Program-made: the position numbers and the translations under genes
Source of the DNA: Arthrobacter citreus
GTDB lineage: Bacteria > Bacillota > Bacilli > Bacillales > Bacillaceae_G
DNA: 64,000 nucleotides
Assembly: GCA_013200995.1 (NCBI GenBank)
Contig: CP053688.1
Span: 2,914,001-2,978,000 of the forward strand
Direction of reading: 5' to 3'
In this document: positions 19,012 through 28,309 of the stretch, in pieces
Position numbering within the stretch: the stretch's first letter is position 1
How the letters are laid out: each line of letters opens with the position of its first letter
The notes under the pieces: generated by a model
The model's database searches: none
Told to the model about the DNA's origin: nothing
The model's input: only the letters and a program-made list of their open reading frames with translations

Positions 19012-20335
19012 TTTCAAGTCCTCCTCCATTTAATAATTCCTTTACGCCGTTCTTACCCTTTTCCTTCATTAATTTCGAAACAAACGAATAACCATGCTTC
19101 TCCTTTAATTCAACTACAGAAGGAATTAAACTATTTGCGTATTCTTCACATTTTTCTTTATTAACTTTTATGCCTTCCAAACACTTCTCGTTAAATAAGT
19201 TGAGTGCTTTTTCTAGCATCTTTATTGCATCTATAATATTTGCTCCAGCTACACCTTCAAAAATATTTAAATTTAATTCGCCATGCTCTAAAGCTGCCTG
19301 TACAACTCTGTCGCAGCCTAAAACTTGGAAGCAGCTTTGGATCAATGTTTCTGGTATTACAGGATTTACTTTTCCTGGGAAGAAAGATGAACCAGCCATT
19401 ACAGATGGTAGAATAATTTCCGAAAAACCAGCTTCCGGCCCAGAAGATAATAATCTCAAGTCTTTCCCCATTTTGATTAGACAGGTTGCAAGTAATGTTA
19501 ATTGATTTGAAACATTTGCTAAATCATCTATGTTTTGAGCAGCATCAATTAAATTTTCACGCTTTTGAAGCTGAAAACCAGCAACTTTTGAAAGATTATG
19601 AATAACCAAATCTTGATACATTGTCGATGCGCCAGTTCCTGTTCCAATTACAGTGCCACCCAAGTTTACTTTCTTCAACTCGATAACACTTTGTTTAAGT
19701 AACTGTTGCCTTCTAGATAACATTGCGGCATATCCACTAATAAAATCACCTAATTGAATTCTCATCGCATCTTGCAAACATGTTCTTGAAATTGTTGTAA
19801 TCTCTATAAATGAATCGACCATTTTTTCGATTGTAGTTTGAACTTCACTTACTACTAAGTTCAGTTGTTCAAACTCTTTAATAATGGCAAGTCTCATGGC
19901 GGTATGACATACATCAGAAGTAGATTGAGAAGCATTCACATCATCGTTTGGATGAATAGGTGAATAAGTTCCTCTCATTCCTTCGTTTAATTCATTCGCT
20001 ATATTTGCAATGACTTCGTTAATGTTCATATTTGTACCAATTCCTCCACCGCCATGGAGAATATCAACAGGAAATTGGTCAAAATGTCTACCGGAAATTA
20101 GTTCATCACAGGCTTGTAAAATAAATGAACCAATGGATTCATCTATTGCACCTGTTTCTATATTTGTAATTGCAGCAGCTTTTTTAACGATTGCAAGTGA
20201 CTCAATATACTTTGGATATTGACTTAAAGTTTTTCCAGAGAATGAAAGATTCTGTACTGCTCGAACTGTTTGAACCCCATATAAGAACTGATTTGATATT
20301 TCTACAGTTCCAAAAGAATCAACTTCTTTTCGCAT
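19004..20335 (-). CDS. Aspartase/fumarase-superfamily lyase, divergent
   Basis: A 443-residue lyase resembling aspartate ammonia-lyase, first gene of the lyase-ALDH-ADH operon. The catalytic loop GSSFFPGKVNP is intact, including the base serine, lysine and asparagine. Two positions that bind the substrate amino group in Bacillus aspartase are changed: Asn of QSTND is Ser (QSTSDV), and His of GRTHLQDA is Cys (SRTCLQDA, about residue 186). The substrate may therefore not be aspartate. ATG 20335 gives a canonical N-terminus (MRKEVDSFG) but has a poor ribosome site; AAAGGTGGTGA lies further upstream near a possible ATT start at 20359. Confidence 0.75.
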   Translation of the reverse strand: MRKEVDSFGTVEISNQFLYGVQTVRAVQNLSFSGKTLSQYPKYIESLAIVKKAAAITNIETGAIDESIGSFILQACDELISGRHFDQFPVDILHGGGGIGTNMNINEVIANIANELNEGMRGTYSPIHPNDDVNASQSTSDVCHTAMRLAIIKEFEQLNLVVSEVQTTIEKMVDSFIEITTISRTCLQDAMRIQLGDFISGYAAMLSRRQQLLKQSVIELKKVNLGGTVIGTGTGASTMYQDLVIHNLSKVAGFQLQKRENLIDAAQNIDDLANVSNQLTLLATCLIKMGKDLRLLSSGPEAGFSEIILPSVMAGSSFFPGKVNPVIPETLIQSCFQVLGCDRVVQAALEHGELNLNIFEGVAGANIIDAIKMLEKALNLFNEKCLEGIKVNKEKCEEYANSLIPSVVELKEKHGYSFVSKLMKEKGKNGVKELLNGGGLEND

Positions 20336-20650
20336 TTCCTTGTTCTCAATGACACTAATGAAGATCACCACCTTTTATGAAGAGCTTTCTTAACTTTTTA
20401 AAATGAAAACGGTTAACAAATTTACTATTAAAAAATGATTTATCTCAATCCCGACTCAACTTTCCTCATAGATAACTAGATAGAACAAGTCAATGTTTGA
20501 GAATTTTTCGTTGTTCACAATCCGAACAACTAAGTTCACGATAAGAACTTTAACTAGATTATAAATCTGAAAAATTATCTGTGTCAAACAAATAATGAAA
20601 TTATTAGAAATTTATTTATTATTGTTTTTTTAATTTGCAATTAAGCTATA

Positions 20651-21457
20651 ATGTTTAACATGAAGATAAATAACGATGTAAAAAACCAAAAAAGTTCAAA
20701 GCAAGACCTTTCATCAGTACAAGCAGTAGATCGCGCACTTTTATTATTAAAAATCGTTGCTGATAGTGAAATTCCTATCTCTATAGGGAATCTAGCTGAA
20801 ATATCAGATATGAATCGAACAACGGCATGGCGACTTATTGGTACTCTTGAGAACCATGGATTTGTTGAGCGTGACCCCAAAACTAAGGGCTACCAGCTTG
20901 GATATGCGGTAAATCATCTTGCGTCTAAAGTTCCGCAATACGGTTCTCTTGTAAGACGCGCAAGTAAAAGTATGGAGAAATTAAAAGAAGAAATTCAGGA
21001 AACTGTTCTCTTAAGTGTTCCTAAACAGAATGGAACATTAACAATTGAGCAAATTGATCCAGAAAACAGTGTTAGGTTAGTTGTAGATTATGTTAATGCT
21101 TTTCTACCTTTACACTGTACTTCAAATGGAAAAATTCTTTTAAGCCAGCTTCCACCAAAAGAATTAGATATATTTTTGGAAAAGCCTTTGGAAAAGTTAA
21201 CTCCTTATACGATTACAAGCCCTGAGCAATTACGTAATGAACTTAATAGTGTTCGAGAAAGGGGATTTGGCACTTCGATTTGCGAACTAGATGAAAATGA
21301 AAACGGTATTTCTGCACCAGTTTATGATAAAGCACAAAATCTTGTTGCGTTCATAAGTGTTTGTGGACCAAGTTTTCGTTTTACAAAAGAGAAAATGTTA
21401 TCATCAGTTGATTTATTAATTTCTACTTGCCAGCAAGTTACAAATTATCTTGATTAA
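20651..21457 (+). CDS. IclR-family transcriptional regulator
   Basis: A 268-residue regulator with an N-terminal winged helix-turn-helix (about residues 23-85: SVQAVDRALLLLKIV, then MNRTTAWRLIGTLENHGFV) and a C-terminal GAF-like effector domain with HCTSNGKILLSQLP. IclR proteins usually control adjacent catabolic genes. It sits between the divergent lyase-dehydrogenase operon and a downstream MFS carrier, so it probably regulates both. I see no good ribosome site before ATG 20651; ATG 20660 is an alternative. Confidence 0.85.
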   Translation: MFNMKINNDVKNQKSSKQDLSSVQAVDRALLLLKIVADSEIPISIGNLAEISDMNRTTAWRLIGTLENHGFVERDPKTKGYQLGYAVNHLASKVPQYGSLVRRASKSMEKLKEEIQETVLLSVPKQNGTLTIEQIDPENSVRLVVDYVNAFLPLHCTSNGKILLSQLPPKELDIFLEKPLEKLTPYTITSPEQLRNELNSVRERGFGTSICELDENENGISAPVYDKAQNLVAFISVCGPSFRFTKEKMLSSVDLLISTCQQVTNYLD

Positions 21458-21492
21458 TCGTAAATTAGCATGTTAATGTTTCTGTGATTGTT

Positions 21493-21531
21493 AAAAAGGA
21501 ATCCGAATGGTTCTATTCAGATTCCTTTTTT
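21493..21531 (+). terminator. Terminator of the iclR gene
   Basis: The stem AAAAAGGAATC/GATTCCTTTTT, with inner pairs GAAT/ATTC, is followed by T residues. Confidence 0.85.
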
Positions 21532-21735
21532 ATTTGCATTTAAAACGTTGTGTTTAGTTCCTATCTATTCAATCATGTTCGATCTAATCATCCTTACGAT
21601 AAAAATAAATACTCAAAAAAAAGTTTGACAATTTTGTGAATTACACTTTATACTCATCATATATTTCACATTATGAAAAAAGTTGTTCATATTATGAACT
21701 TTAATTCTGGTTCATTCACTTTTTTTCTTTTTATC

Positions 21736-21749
21736 TGAAAACGCTACCA
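21736..21749 (+). promoter_or_regulatory. cre-like catabolite-response element
   Basis: TGAAAACGCTACCA fits the CcpA operator consensus TGNAARCGNWWWCA with one mismatch. It lies about 110 bases before the MFS carrier start, so glucose repression of the carrier is plausible. No promoter was assigned. Confidence 0.45.
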
Positions 21750-21859
21750 ATACAGAAATAAAATTTTCAGCTCTTATTTTATTTTTCGCTTTTCGATAAA
21801 AGAGTTAAATGTATTTTATGAAAAAATTGTTACACTACTATTACTAAGGGGGAAACGAG

Positions 21860-23227
21860 ATGAAGGTAAACCAAACGATAAAAATGGATGATGCGCCACT
21901 TAATAAGTTCCACATTAAAATGGCAGGGCTTACATTTGGTGCACATTTTAATGACGGTTATATTCTCGGAATAATAGGGACCGCACTGACATTGCTTACT
22001 CCCCAAATGCATCTTAATGCATTTTGGCTTGGATTAATCGGCAGCTCCGCTTTAATTGGGCTATTCTTAGGAAGTTTAGTTCTAGGATGGGTATCAGATA
22101 TTATCGGTAGACAAAAAATATTTGTTTTAAGCTTTGTACTCATTACAATCGCTTCATTACTTCAATTTTTTGTAGATAGTCCTTCACAGTTATTTATTCT
22201 ACGACTATTAATTGGGATCGGAATTGGTGGAGACTATAGCGTTGGTCATACAATGTTAGCAGAGTTCGCACCAAAAAAGCATCGTGGAGTATTACTAGGA
22301 TCATTTAGTGTAATTTGGACAATTGGTTATGTTGTTTCAACATTCGTTGGACTATGGTTGCAACATATTGGCCCAGATGCTTGGCGCTGGATGTTAGCTT
22401 CTTCGACAATTCCATCAGTAATCATTTTATTCCTACGAATTGGAACGCCAGAATCACCAAGATGGTTAATTAACAAAGGCCGTATTGATGAAGCAAGAGA
22501 AATAGCAAAAAAGTATGTTGGTAAAAATATTGTTTTAGATAATGAAACACCATCAAAAGAAGATAGTAGCTTTTCTGTTTTATTTAATAAAAAATATAGA
22601 AAAAGAACAGCATTTAATAGTCTTTTCTTTGCATGTTTAGTAATGCCTTATTTTGCAATCTATACTTTCCTACCAAATATATTAAGTATTATGGGCTTAA
22701 AGGAAGGCTTTGGAACAGATTTCTTATTAAACATAATTTTAATTATCGGAGCAGTTATAGGTATCTGGTTTACAATCATTTTCTCTCGTAGAGGCTTCTT
22801 AATCAGTTCTTTCATTATTCTTGTAGTGTCTTTATTCGTATTAAGCGTCTCACCAAGTAGTGCAACAACATTAATGATTATCTGTTTTGCAGTGTTCACA
22901 TTAATCTTGTCAGCCGTAAGTAATCTTGTAGGAGTTTTTCCAGCTGAAAGTTTCCCTACCGAAGTGAGATCATCAGGGGTCGGACTTTCTACTGCAATTA
23001 GCCGACTTGGATCAGCAATCAGTACATTCCTATTACCATTAGGTCTTTCACATTTTGGTTTAGGTAATACAATGCTAGCATTAACAGGAGTTTTAGTTGT
23101 TGGAACATTAGTATCAATTGCATGGGCACCTGAAACTAAAAACTTATCACTTAATGAAGCTAGTAAAACAGATGATTTAAAAAAGCCAAATAGTAATCTA
23201 GTCGACATTAAACCGAATATTTTATAA
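21860..23227 (+). CDS. MFS metabolite:proton symporter
   Basis: A 455-residue transporter of the major facilitator superfamily, with about 12 transmembrane helices and a central cytoplasmic loop near residues 205-235. The motifs GWVSDIIGRQK (loop 2-3), RLLIGIGIGGDYSVG and ESPRWLINKGR are typical of the sugar/organic-acid symporter branch. FPTEVRSSGVGL appears in the second half. The ribosome site AAGGGGG is strong. Next to IclR and the lyase-dehydrogenase operon, it probably imports that pathway's substrate (inference). Confidence 0.82.
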   Translation: MKVNQTIKMDDAPLNKFHIKMAGLTFGAHFNDGYILGIIGTALTLLTPQMHLNAFWLGLIGSSALIGLFLGSLVLGWVSDIIGRQKIFVLSFVLITIASLLQFFVDSPSQLFILRLLIGIGIGGDYSVGHTMLAEFAPKKHRGVLLGSFSVIWTIGYVVSTFVGLWLQHIGPDAWRWMLASSTIPSVIILFLRIGTPESPRWLINKGRIDEAREIAKKYVGKNIVLDNETPSKEDSSFSVLFNKKYRKRTAFNSLFFACLVMPYFAIYTFLPNILSIMGLKEGFGTDFLLNIILIIGAVIGIWFTIIFSRRGFLISSFIILVVSLFVLSVSPSSATTLMIICFAVFTLILSAVSNLVGVFPAESFPTEVRSSGVGLSTAISRLGSAISTFLLPLGLSHFGLGNTMLALTGVLVVGTLVSIAWAPETKNLSLNEASKTDDLKKPNSNLVDIKPNIL

Positions 23228-23228
23228 G

Positions 23229-23267
23229 AAAAAAAGCAGGAAACCTGTAAAAGTTTCCTGCTTTTTT
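23229..23267. terminator. Bidirectional terminator between the MFS gene and copZ
   Basis: The stem AAAAGCAGGAAAC/GTTTCCTGCTTTT, A-rich on one side and T-rich on the other, separates two convergent genes. Confidence 0.9.
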
Positions 23268-23283
23268 ATTATACTTTCTACTA

Positions 23284-23484
23284 TTAGATAATATCGTAAC
23301 CTTGGTCCTCAATAGCTTCTTTTACTTTTTCAACTGTTTCAGAGTTTGAATAGTTGAATGTTACTTCTTTATTTTCCAAACTTACGATTATATTATTTGT
23401 ACCAGACACACCTTCTACTGCTTTCATAACTGCAGCCTTGCAGTGTCCACATGTCATACCATCTACTTTTAAAATTGTTTCCAT
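23284..23484 (-). CDS. copZ: Copper chaperone CopZ
   Basis: A 66-residue heavy-metal-associated domain with the copper-binding loop DGMTCGHC near the N-terminus (about residues 9-16). It carries Cu(I) in the cytosol to CopA. The start is ATG 23484 after TAGGAGGA; the longer frame upstream is the end of copA read in another frame. It lies 14 bases after copA in a copA-copZ pair. Confidence 0.93.
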   Translation of the reverse strand: METILKVDGMTCGHCKAAVMKAVEGVSGTNNIIVSLENKEVTFNYSNSETVEKVKEAIEDQGYDII

Positions 23485-23498
23485 TACTAAAATTCCTC

Positions 23499-25892
23499 CT
23501 AAATTTTTATGCGTTTTAATCTTAATGCGTTTAAGACTACCGATACAGAACTGAATGCCATAGCGGCACCTGCTATCCAAGGCTGTAATAGCCCTAATGC
23601 TGCAATCGGAATACCTAAACTGTTATAAAATAATGCCCAAAATAAATTTTGGCGAATATTATTCATTGTCTTCTTACTTAATGCGATTGCTTTTGGGATA
23701 TGCGATAAATCGCCACCTACTAATGTGACATCCGCTGTTTCAATTGCTACATCTGCACCAGTACCAATTGCCATACCAATGTCAGCTTTTGCTAAAGCCG
23801 GAGCATCATTAATTCCGTCACCTACCATCGCAACAATTTTCCCATGTTTTTGTAAATTAGCTACAATATCTGCCTTTTTCTCAGGTAAAACTTCAGCAAA
23901 TACGTTTTCAATACCAACTTGCTTAGCAATCGCATTTGCTGTGTGCTTATTATCACCGGTCACCATAAATACTTCTATTTTTAAATCTTTTAATGCTTTT
24001 ATTGCATTTCTTGAAGATTCTTTAATTGTATCGGCGACAGCAATCATTCCTTCTAGTCTCTCGTTAATTGCTACTAACATGCCTGTTTTTCCCGCAGATT
24101 CAAATGCGATCAATTGTTCATCAACAGGAGAAAAGTCAATATTCTTCTCATTCATTAATTTTCGAGTTCCGATATAAATCTTTTTATCTCCAATCATTGC
24201 TTCTACCCCATATCCAGGTATGGTAATAAACTCAGTAAGGTCAGTCAACTGAACCTCTTGTTTAAGAGCATATTGTACAATTGCCTGTGCTAAAGGATGC
24301 TCTGACATTTTCTCTACACTCGCAACGAGTCTTAACAAATCTTCTCGTTGATTTAAATTAATAAAATCTGTTACTTCTGGCTTTCCTTTTGTAATCGTTC
24401 CTGTTTTATCAAGAATGATTGCATTTATTTTTTGAGTAGTTTCTAAATATTCTCCGCCTTTGTATAAAATACCGTTTTCTGCGCCTTTTCCACTTCCAAC
24501 CATAATCGAAGTCGGAGTAGCAAGACCTAGTGCACAAGGACATGCAATAACTAAAACAGCTATAGCTACTTCTATTGATTTTGGTAAATTTTGCGGATCT
24601 ACTACGAAAAACCAAATTATAAATGTTAAGATCGCAATCCCAATTACAATTGGAACAAATAGATTCGAAATTCGATCGGCAAGTCTTTGAATTGGCGCTT
24701 TCGAACCTTGTGCTTCTTCAACTATTTTCACAATATTGGCTAATGCAGTGTCCTTACCAACCTTTTCAGCTCGTATTGTTAAAATACCATTTCCATTAAC
24801 TGTTGCTCCGACTACATTGTCTTCAGCCTTTTTATCAACCGGTAAAGACTCTCCAGTAATCATTGATTCATCGACTGTAGATACTCCTGATACTATGACA
24901 CCATCGACAGGAATTTTCTCTCCCGGTTTCACTAAAAGTAAATCTCCAACTTTTACAGCTTCAAGTGGTACGAATATCTCTTTACCATTTTCTAAAACTG
25001 TCGCTTCCTTTGCTTGTAATTCCATTAGTTTAGAAATTGCTTCAGTAGTTTTCCCTTTAGCGATATGCTCAAAATATTTTCCAAGCAAGACTAATGTGAT
25101 TAAAACTGCACTTGTCTCAAAATAAAGATGTGGCATATACGAACTATTCGTCAATGTTTTAATCGCCTCAACTAAACTATAAAAATAAGCAGCCGAAGTT
25201 CCTAGTACAACGAGTACATCCATATTTGCACTATAATTTCGAATTGCCTTAAATGCACCAACGTAAAAATGCCAACCAATTATAAACTGAACAGGTGTTG
25301 CAAACAGTAATTGGAACCATGGATTCATTAATAAATGTGGCATCCAAATATCCGTACTAAAAGGAAGATGGGAAACCATAGAGTACAATAATGGAAGGGA
25401 AAGTATGATCGAAACAATCAATTGAAGCTGCTTGTTTCGTGTCGTGTCGTTTTCCTTAACCTCATCTTCTGCTTTTATAACTGCCTCATAACCGATGTGA
25501 CTAATTTTATCAATAATCGATTGAACCGTTCGCACTTCCGGTAAATATGAAATAGTTGCGATATTCATAGCTAGATTGACGTTGATTTGAACAACTCCAT
25601 CCATTTTCCCGATCACTTTTTCGATTCGAGCTGAACATGCAGCACACGTCATTCCTGTAATATTTAATGTTGTCTTTTCAACAGCAACCTCGTAACCAAT
25701 CGTATGGATTTTATCTATTAAATCAGAAGTTTGATATTGTCCTTTTTCATATATAATAGTAGCTTTTTCTAAAGCAAGATTTACATTCGCTTTTAAGCCT
25801 TCCATTCGATTTAAACTTTTTTCGATTCGGGTTGCACATGCGGCGCAGGTCATCCCTTCAATGCCAAGGGTCAACTGCTTTGCATCATTCAT
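23499..25892 (-). CDS. copA: Copper-exporting P-type ATPase CopA
   Basis: A 797-residue P1B-type ATPase that pumps Cu(I) out of the cytosol. Two N-terminal metal domains each carry GMTCAAC (about residues 13-19 and 80-86). The rest shows eight membrane helices, the transport motif CPC ([12 protein letters not shown]), TGES in the actuator domain, the phosphorylated Asp in [11 protein letters not shown] in SEHPLA, and [10 protein letters not shown]. All key residues are intact and the length is normal. It sits between csoR and copZ and was probably acquired and regulated as a unit. Confidence 0.95.
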   Translation of the reverse strand: MNDAKQLTLGIEGMTCAACATRIEKSLNRMEGLKANVNLALEKATIIYEKGQYQTSDLIDKIHTIGYEVAVEKTTLNITGMTCAACSARIEKVIGKMDGVVQINVNLAMNIATISYLPEVRTVQSIIDKISHIGYEAVIKAEDEVKENDTTRNKQLQLIVSIILSLPLLYSMVSHLPFSTDIWMPHLLMNPWFQLLFATPVQFIIGWHFYVGAFKAIRNYSANMDVLVVLGTSAAYFYSLVEAIKTLTNSSYMPHLYFETSAVLITLVLLGKYFEHIAKGKTTEAISKLMELQAKEATVLENGKEIFVPLEAVKVGDLLLVKPGEKIPVDGVIVSGVSTVDESMITGESLPVDKKAEDNVVGATVNGNGILTIRAEKVGKDTALANIVKIVEEAQGSKAPIQRLADRISNLFVPIVIGIAILTFIIWFFVVDPQNLPKSIEVAIAVLVIACPCALGLATPTSIMVGSGKGAENGILYKGGEYLETTQKINAIILDKTGTITKGKPEVTDFINLNQREDLLRLVASVEKMSEHPLAQAIVQYALKQEVQLTDLTEFITIPGYGVEAMIGDKKIYIGTRKLMNEKNIDFSPVDEQLIAFESAGKTGMLVAINERLEGMIAVADTIKESSRNAIKALKDLKIEVFMVTGDNKHTANAIAKQVGIENVFAEVLPEKKADIVANLQKHGKIVAMVGDGINDAPALAKADIGMAIGTGADVAIETADVTLVGGDLSHIPKAIALSKKTMNNIRQNLFWALFYNSLGIPIAALGLLQPWIAGAAMAFSSVSVVLNALRLKRIKI

Positions 25893-25906
25893 CTAAATCA
25901 ACCCCT

Positions 25907-26206
25907 TTATTTTACGTACCTTTTAATTACCTCCATTAATTCAGTTACCGATGCTTCACCATTATTTTCCTTGACTGCCTTAACCATACAATGATTCGCA
26001 TGTCTCTCAATTAAAGAGAAGCTTACTTTTTTCATAGCAGCTTCAACTGCCATAATTTGCGTTAATATATCTATGCAATAACGGTCCTCTTCGACCATTT
26101 TTTGAATCCCTCTTACTTGCCCCTCTATTCTACGAAGACGCTTCATTAAATCATTTATTTCTTCTTCACTTCTTGGGACCATTTGATCATCATGGCAATT
26201 TTCCAT
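25907..26206 (-). CDS. csoR: Copper-sensing repressor CsoR
   Basis: A 99-residue helical repressor of the CsoR/RcnR family. The Cu(I) ligands Cys-His-Cys are all present, in DRYCIDIL and RHANHCMV. RLRRIEGQVRGIQKM is the family signature. Copper binding releases it from DNA. It heads the csoR-copA-copZ set; copA follows 14 bases later. A likely operator lies at 26228-26246, directly upstream. Confidence 0.93.
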   Translation of the reverse strand: MENCHDDQMVPRSEEEINDLMKRLRRIEGQVRGIQKMVEEDRYCIDILTQIMAVEAAMKKVSFSLIERHANHCMVKAVKENNGEASVTELMEVIKRYVK

Positions 26207-26227
26207 TTTATCACCTCACCATTATTA

Positions 26228-26246
26228 TATACTCATAGGGGGTATA
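26228..26246 (-). promoter_or_regulatory. Probable CsoR operator
   Basis: A pseudo-palindrome with a G-rich core, TATACTCATAGGGGGTATA, lies 22 bases before csoR. CsoR operators typically combine flanking TATAC/GTATA with a G/C tract. A second TAGGGGGTAT occurs at 26308-26317 before the next gene. Confidence 0.6.
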
Positions 26247-26322
26247 GGTGTCAATTTTTTATTCTATTTAGTTTTAGTTGTCCATATGATGATATAAACC
26301 GAATAATTAGGGGGTATCATAA

Positions 26323-26874
26323 ATGCTCACCAGTTGGGTATGCATTAGTGTAATGCTGTTTATAACGTTCATTTCAATCCAATTAAAACCAACTAAAAAT
26401 GACCAAATGCATCAAATGATGTATATGATGATGATTAGTATGACGAATGGTTTAACTCTAGGTGTACTAATTACACTTTCAAATCAGCAACAATTTTTCA
26501 TTTCATTACTTATTTCTATGGGCGTCTCCGCACTAATTGGATTATTTATTGGGTGGAAATTACACTTTCTTGCACTGCTTGAAGGAATCTTTACTGGCAT
26601 GATGGCTGGTATGATGGGAAGTATGATTGTCGTTATGCTTTCGATCACCGAGGCAAAATCTTTATTATTAATTTGTTTATTATTATTAACTTGTTCAGTA
26701 ATATTTTGTTCTACTATGTTCTTAAACGAGCGATTCCCGAAGCTACTATCATTATTCTTTCCAATCATTATCATTTCTAGCCTGCTGCTTATTTTATCTA
26801 TTTACTTTTCGTTTACTCATTTTGAAACAACTACTGTTTCACAGAATTACAGGATTAATATGTTGAAAAAATAG
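26323..26874 (+). CDS. Met-rich integral membrane protein, divergent from csoR
   Basis: A 183-residue protein with about six hydrophobic segments. I do not recognise the family. Methionines are conspicuously clustered: DQMHQMMYMMM near residue 30 and GMMAGMMGSM in a mid-protein helix. Met clusters often bind Cu(I). The position next to csoR and the shared TAGGGGGTAT sequence (26308-26317, which also forms its ribosome site) suggest a role in copper homeostasis, but this is inference. It has no signal peptide cleavage site. Confidence 0.65.
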   Translation: MLTSWVCISVMLFITFISIQLKPTKNDQMHQMMYMMMISMTNGLTLGVLITLSNQQQFFISLLISMGVSALIGLFIGWKLHFLALLEGIFTGMMAGMMGSMIVVMLSITEAKSLLLICLLLLTCSVIFCSTMFLNERFPKLLSLFFPIIIISSLLLILSIYFSFTHFETTTVSQNYRINMLKK

Positions 26875-27024
26875 ATAGGACACACACGCTATATAACAAC
26901 AGCGCAACATTCATACAATCTCATTTTTAGAAAATTTTTACGAGTGATTTAGTGTTTGTAGGAAGCTATATGATAAGATGTACTAGTGGTTGAAAATTGA
27001 AATGGAAAAGGAAGATTACAGCAG

Positions 27025-27375
27025 ATGACAAATCAAAATGAAACTAACGCTTTACCGCCAAAAACATGTACAATTGAACGCCTAATCACACTTCAGGAAG
27101 ATATCGAAAAAGTGCTGAATGGACAAAAAACAGCTACCCGCCGAAACGGGAGATATGCAGATGTTGGGGAAGTGATGAACCTTCAAGATCAACGTTATGT
27201 TGTTGAAAAGGTTTATTCGCAATCCCTTGGTGAATTAACAGATGAGCATGCTAAACAGGAAGGCTATACGAATGTAGAAGAGTATAAGCAATCAATCCTG
27301 TCAATCCACCCTGGTATGCCTTGGCTGCCAAAAATGAGGGTATGGGTTCATGAGTTTCGCCTCATCCAAGATTGA
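27025..27375 (+). CDS. ASCH-domain protein
   Basis: A 116-residue protein with the PUA-like ASCH fold, recognised by ERLITLQEDIEKVL, the basic loop GQKTATRRNGRYADVGE (about residues 33-49), and the C-terminal PWLPKMRVWVHEF. ASCH domains are thought to bind RNA or nucleobases; some related proteins are amidohydrolases for modified cytidines. The start is ATG 27025, after GGAAAAGGAAG. It is followed after 18 bases by a membrane protein, perhaps in the same transcript. Confidence 0.75.
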   Translation: MTNQNETNALPPKTCTIERLITLQEDIEKVLNGQKTATRRNGRYADVGEVMNLQDQRYVVEKVYSQSLGELTDEHAKQEGYTNVEEYKQSILSIHPGMPWLPKMRVWVHEFRLIQD

Positions 27376-27393
27376 TCGGATATATTGATAGAT

Positions 27394-27828
27394 ATGCTAT
27401 ATCGAATACTTCTTTATATACATATTTTTAGTGTAATCTTATCAATCGGTCCTTTTTTTGTATTGATTCCTTTACTCAAAAAGTTGCGTACTTCAGAGTC
27501 CGCGATACAACAGGGCTTTCTAGATGTGTTCCGCTTTGCAGTCAGATTGGCTAAGCATGCCGGGCATGTACTTGTTTTGTCAGGAGTATTGTTGGTAATG
27601 GTAGGCTCATGGTCATGGAAGACATCTTGGATTGTCATGACGATTCTTCTTCTGGTGAGCTCACTATTCTTTCTTGCTAGAGCCTTCTCGCCTACAATTA
27701 GGAAATTTAGCCAACCAGACCAAGACCAGAGCAGATTGATTTATTTACTTCGCCGTTCTATTTGGATTTACATCGTACTTTTGATGATAATGCTATTGTT
27801 TATGGTCGTAAAACCTACATTATGGTAG
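27394..27828 (+). CDS. Small four-helix membrane protein
   Basis: About 144 residues with four hydrophobic helices (near residues 5-28, 50-72, 78-97 and 120-142). The pattern of an N-terminal HIFSVILSIGPFF helix and a later HAGHVLVLSG helix resembles DUF2269-type membrane proteins, whose function is unknown. The start is uncertain: ATG 27394 or an in-frame TTG at 27385; neither has a good ribosome site. It probably shares a transcript with the ASCH gene and ends at the terminator at 27843-27888. Confidence 0.65.
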   Translation: MLYRILLYIHIFSVILSIGPFFVLIPLLKKLRTSESAIQQGFLDVFRFAVRLAKHAGHVLVLSGVLLVMVGSWSWKTSWIVMTILLLVSSLFFLARAFSPTIRKFSQPDQDQSRLIYLLRRSIWIYIVLLMIMLLFMVVKPTLW

Positions 27829-27842
27829 GCATGATCCAAATT

Positions 27843-27888
27843 AAGCAGACAGGTTTTCTTTAAATGTAGAAGCCAGTCTGCTTTTTTA
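27843..27888 (+). terminator. Terminator after the ASCH/membrane protein pair
   Basis: The stem AAGCAGAC/GTCTGCTT has a long loop and is followed by six T. Confidence 0.7.
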
Positions 27889-28035
27889 TTTCGATGAAAC
27901 GGACAGTATAACTTTTAATTGCTGTTTACAACACATAACCAACCGTGATAACGGGTGGGTTGCTCTGCGGCTGAAAGCCTTTGTTACTGACCAAACCATA
28001 AATGGCTACTGAAATGTTCTCCTGACATCATCTAT

Positions 28036-28090
28036 TTGTGCATAAATAGGTGACTTTTGTGCATAAACCGGTTGATTTCGTTCATAAAGG
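28036..28090 (+). repeat. 21-bp-period array with GTKCATAAA core
   Basis: Three units carry GTGCATAAA, GTGCATAAA and GTTCATAAA, with CATAAA at 28041, 28062 and 28083, exactly 21 bases apart. The middle unit ends in GGTTGATTTC, recalling the GTTGATA arrays. It lies between convergent genes. Confidence 0.7.
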
Positions 28091-28105
28091 CCTTTCCGCG
28101 CCGAA

Positions 28106-28174
28106 TTATGATGATGAGGAAATATGTCTGTAGCTGATTAAGGTGTGTTGTATGTGCAAAACTTCTTTTGACAT
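28106..28174 (-). pseudogene. Possible truncated ABC-transporter ATPase start
   Basis: After a strong ribosome site (CGGAGGAATTTGT) a 22-codon ORF begins MSKEVLHIQHTLISYR and then stops. The opening resembles the first strand of ABC ATPases, so this may be the 5' stub of a deleted gene; its other end meets the 21-bp array. The evidence is short and weak. Confidence 0.25.
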
Positions 28175-28309
28175 ACAAATTCCTCCGTATGCTGCTATTT
28201 TGGTGGTGAACCAAAAATAGTTTAGCACCTCGGGGGAATTTTTTTAATACCACGCTGTTAGCTTTTTGAAACCCTAGGCCTAACCTAGAATTTTCGTTTC
28301 CACAAAAGC

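Larger units (their letters stand above)
21458..21859. other. Region between iclR and the MFS gene
   Basis: About 400 bases with the iclR terminator at 21493-21531 and a catabolite-response-like element at 21736-21749. The remainder is A/T-rich and I see no gene. Confidence 0.5.

Noticed and set aside
20404..20418. Second cre site (TGAAAACGGTTAACA) before the lyase operon
   Set aside because: It is one base too long for the consensus half-site spacing; possible but not supported.
22660..23208. 182-residue minus-strand ORF inside the MFS gene
   Set aside because: It is antisense to a well-supported transporter and has no ribosome site or family features.
24460..25125. Plus-strand ORFs inside copA
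   Set aside because: They are antisense shadows of a clearly coding P-type ATPase.
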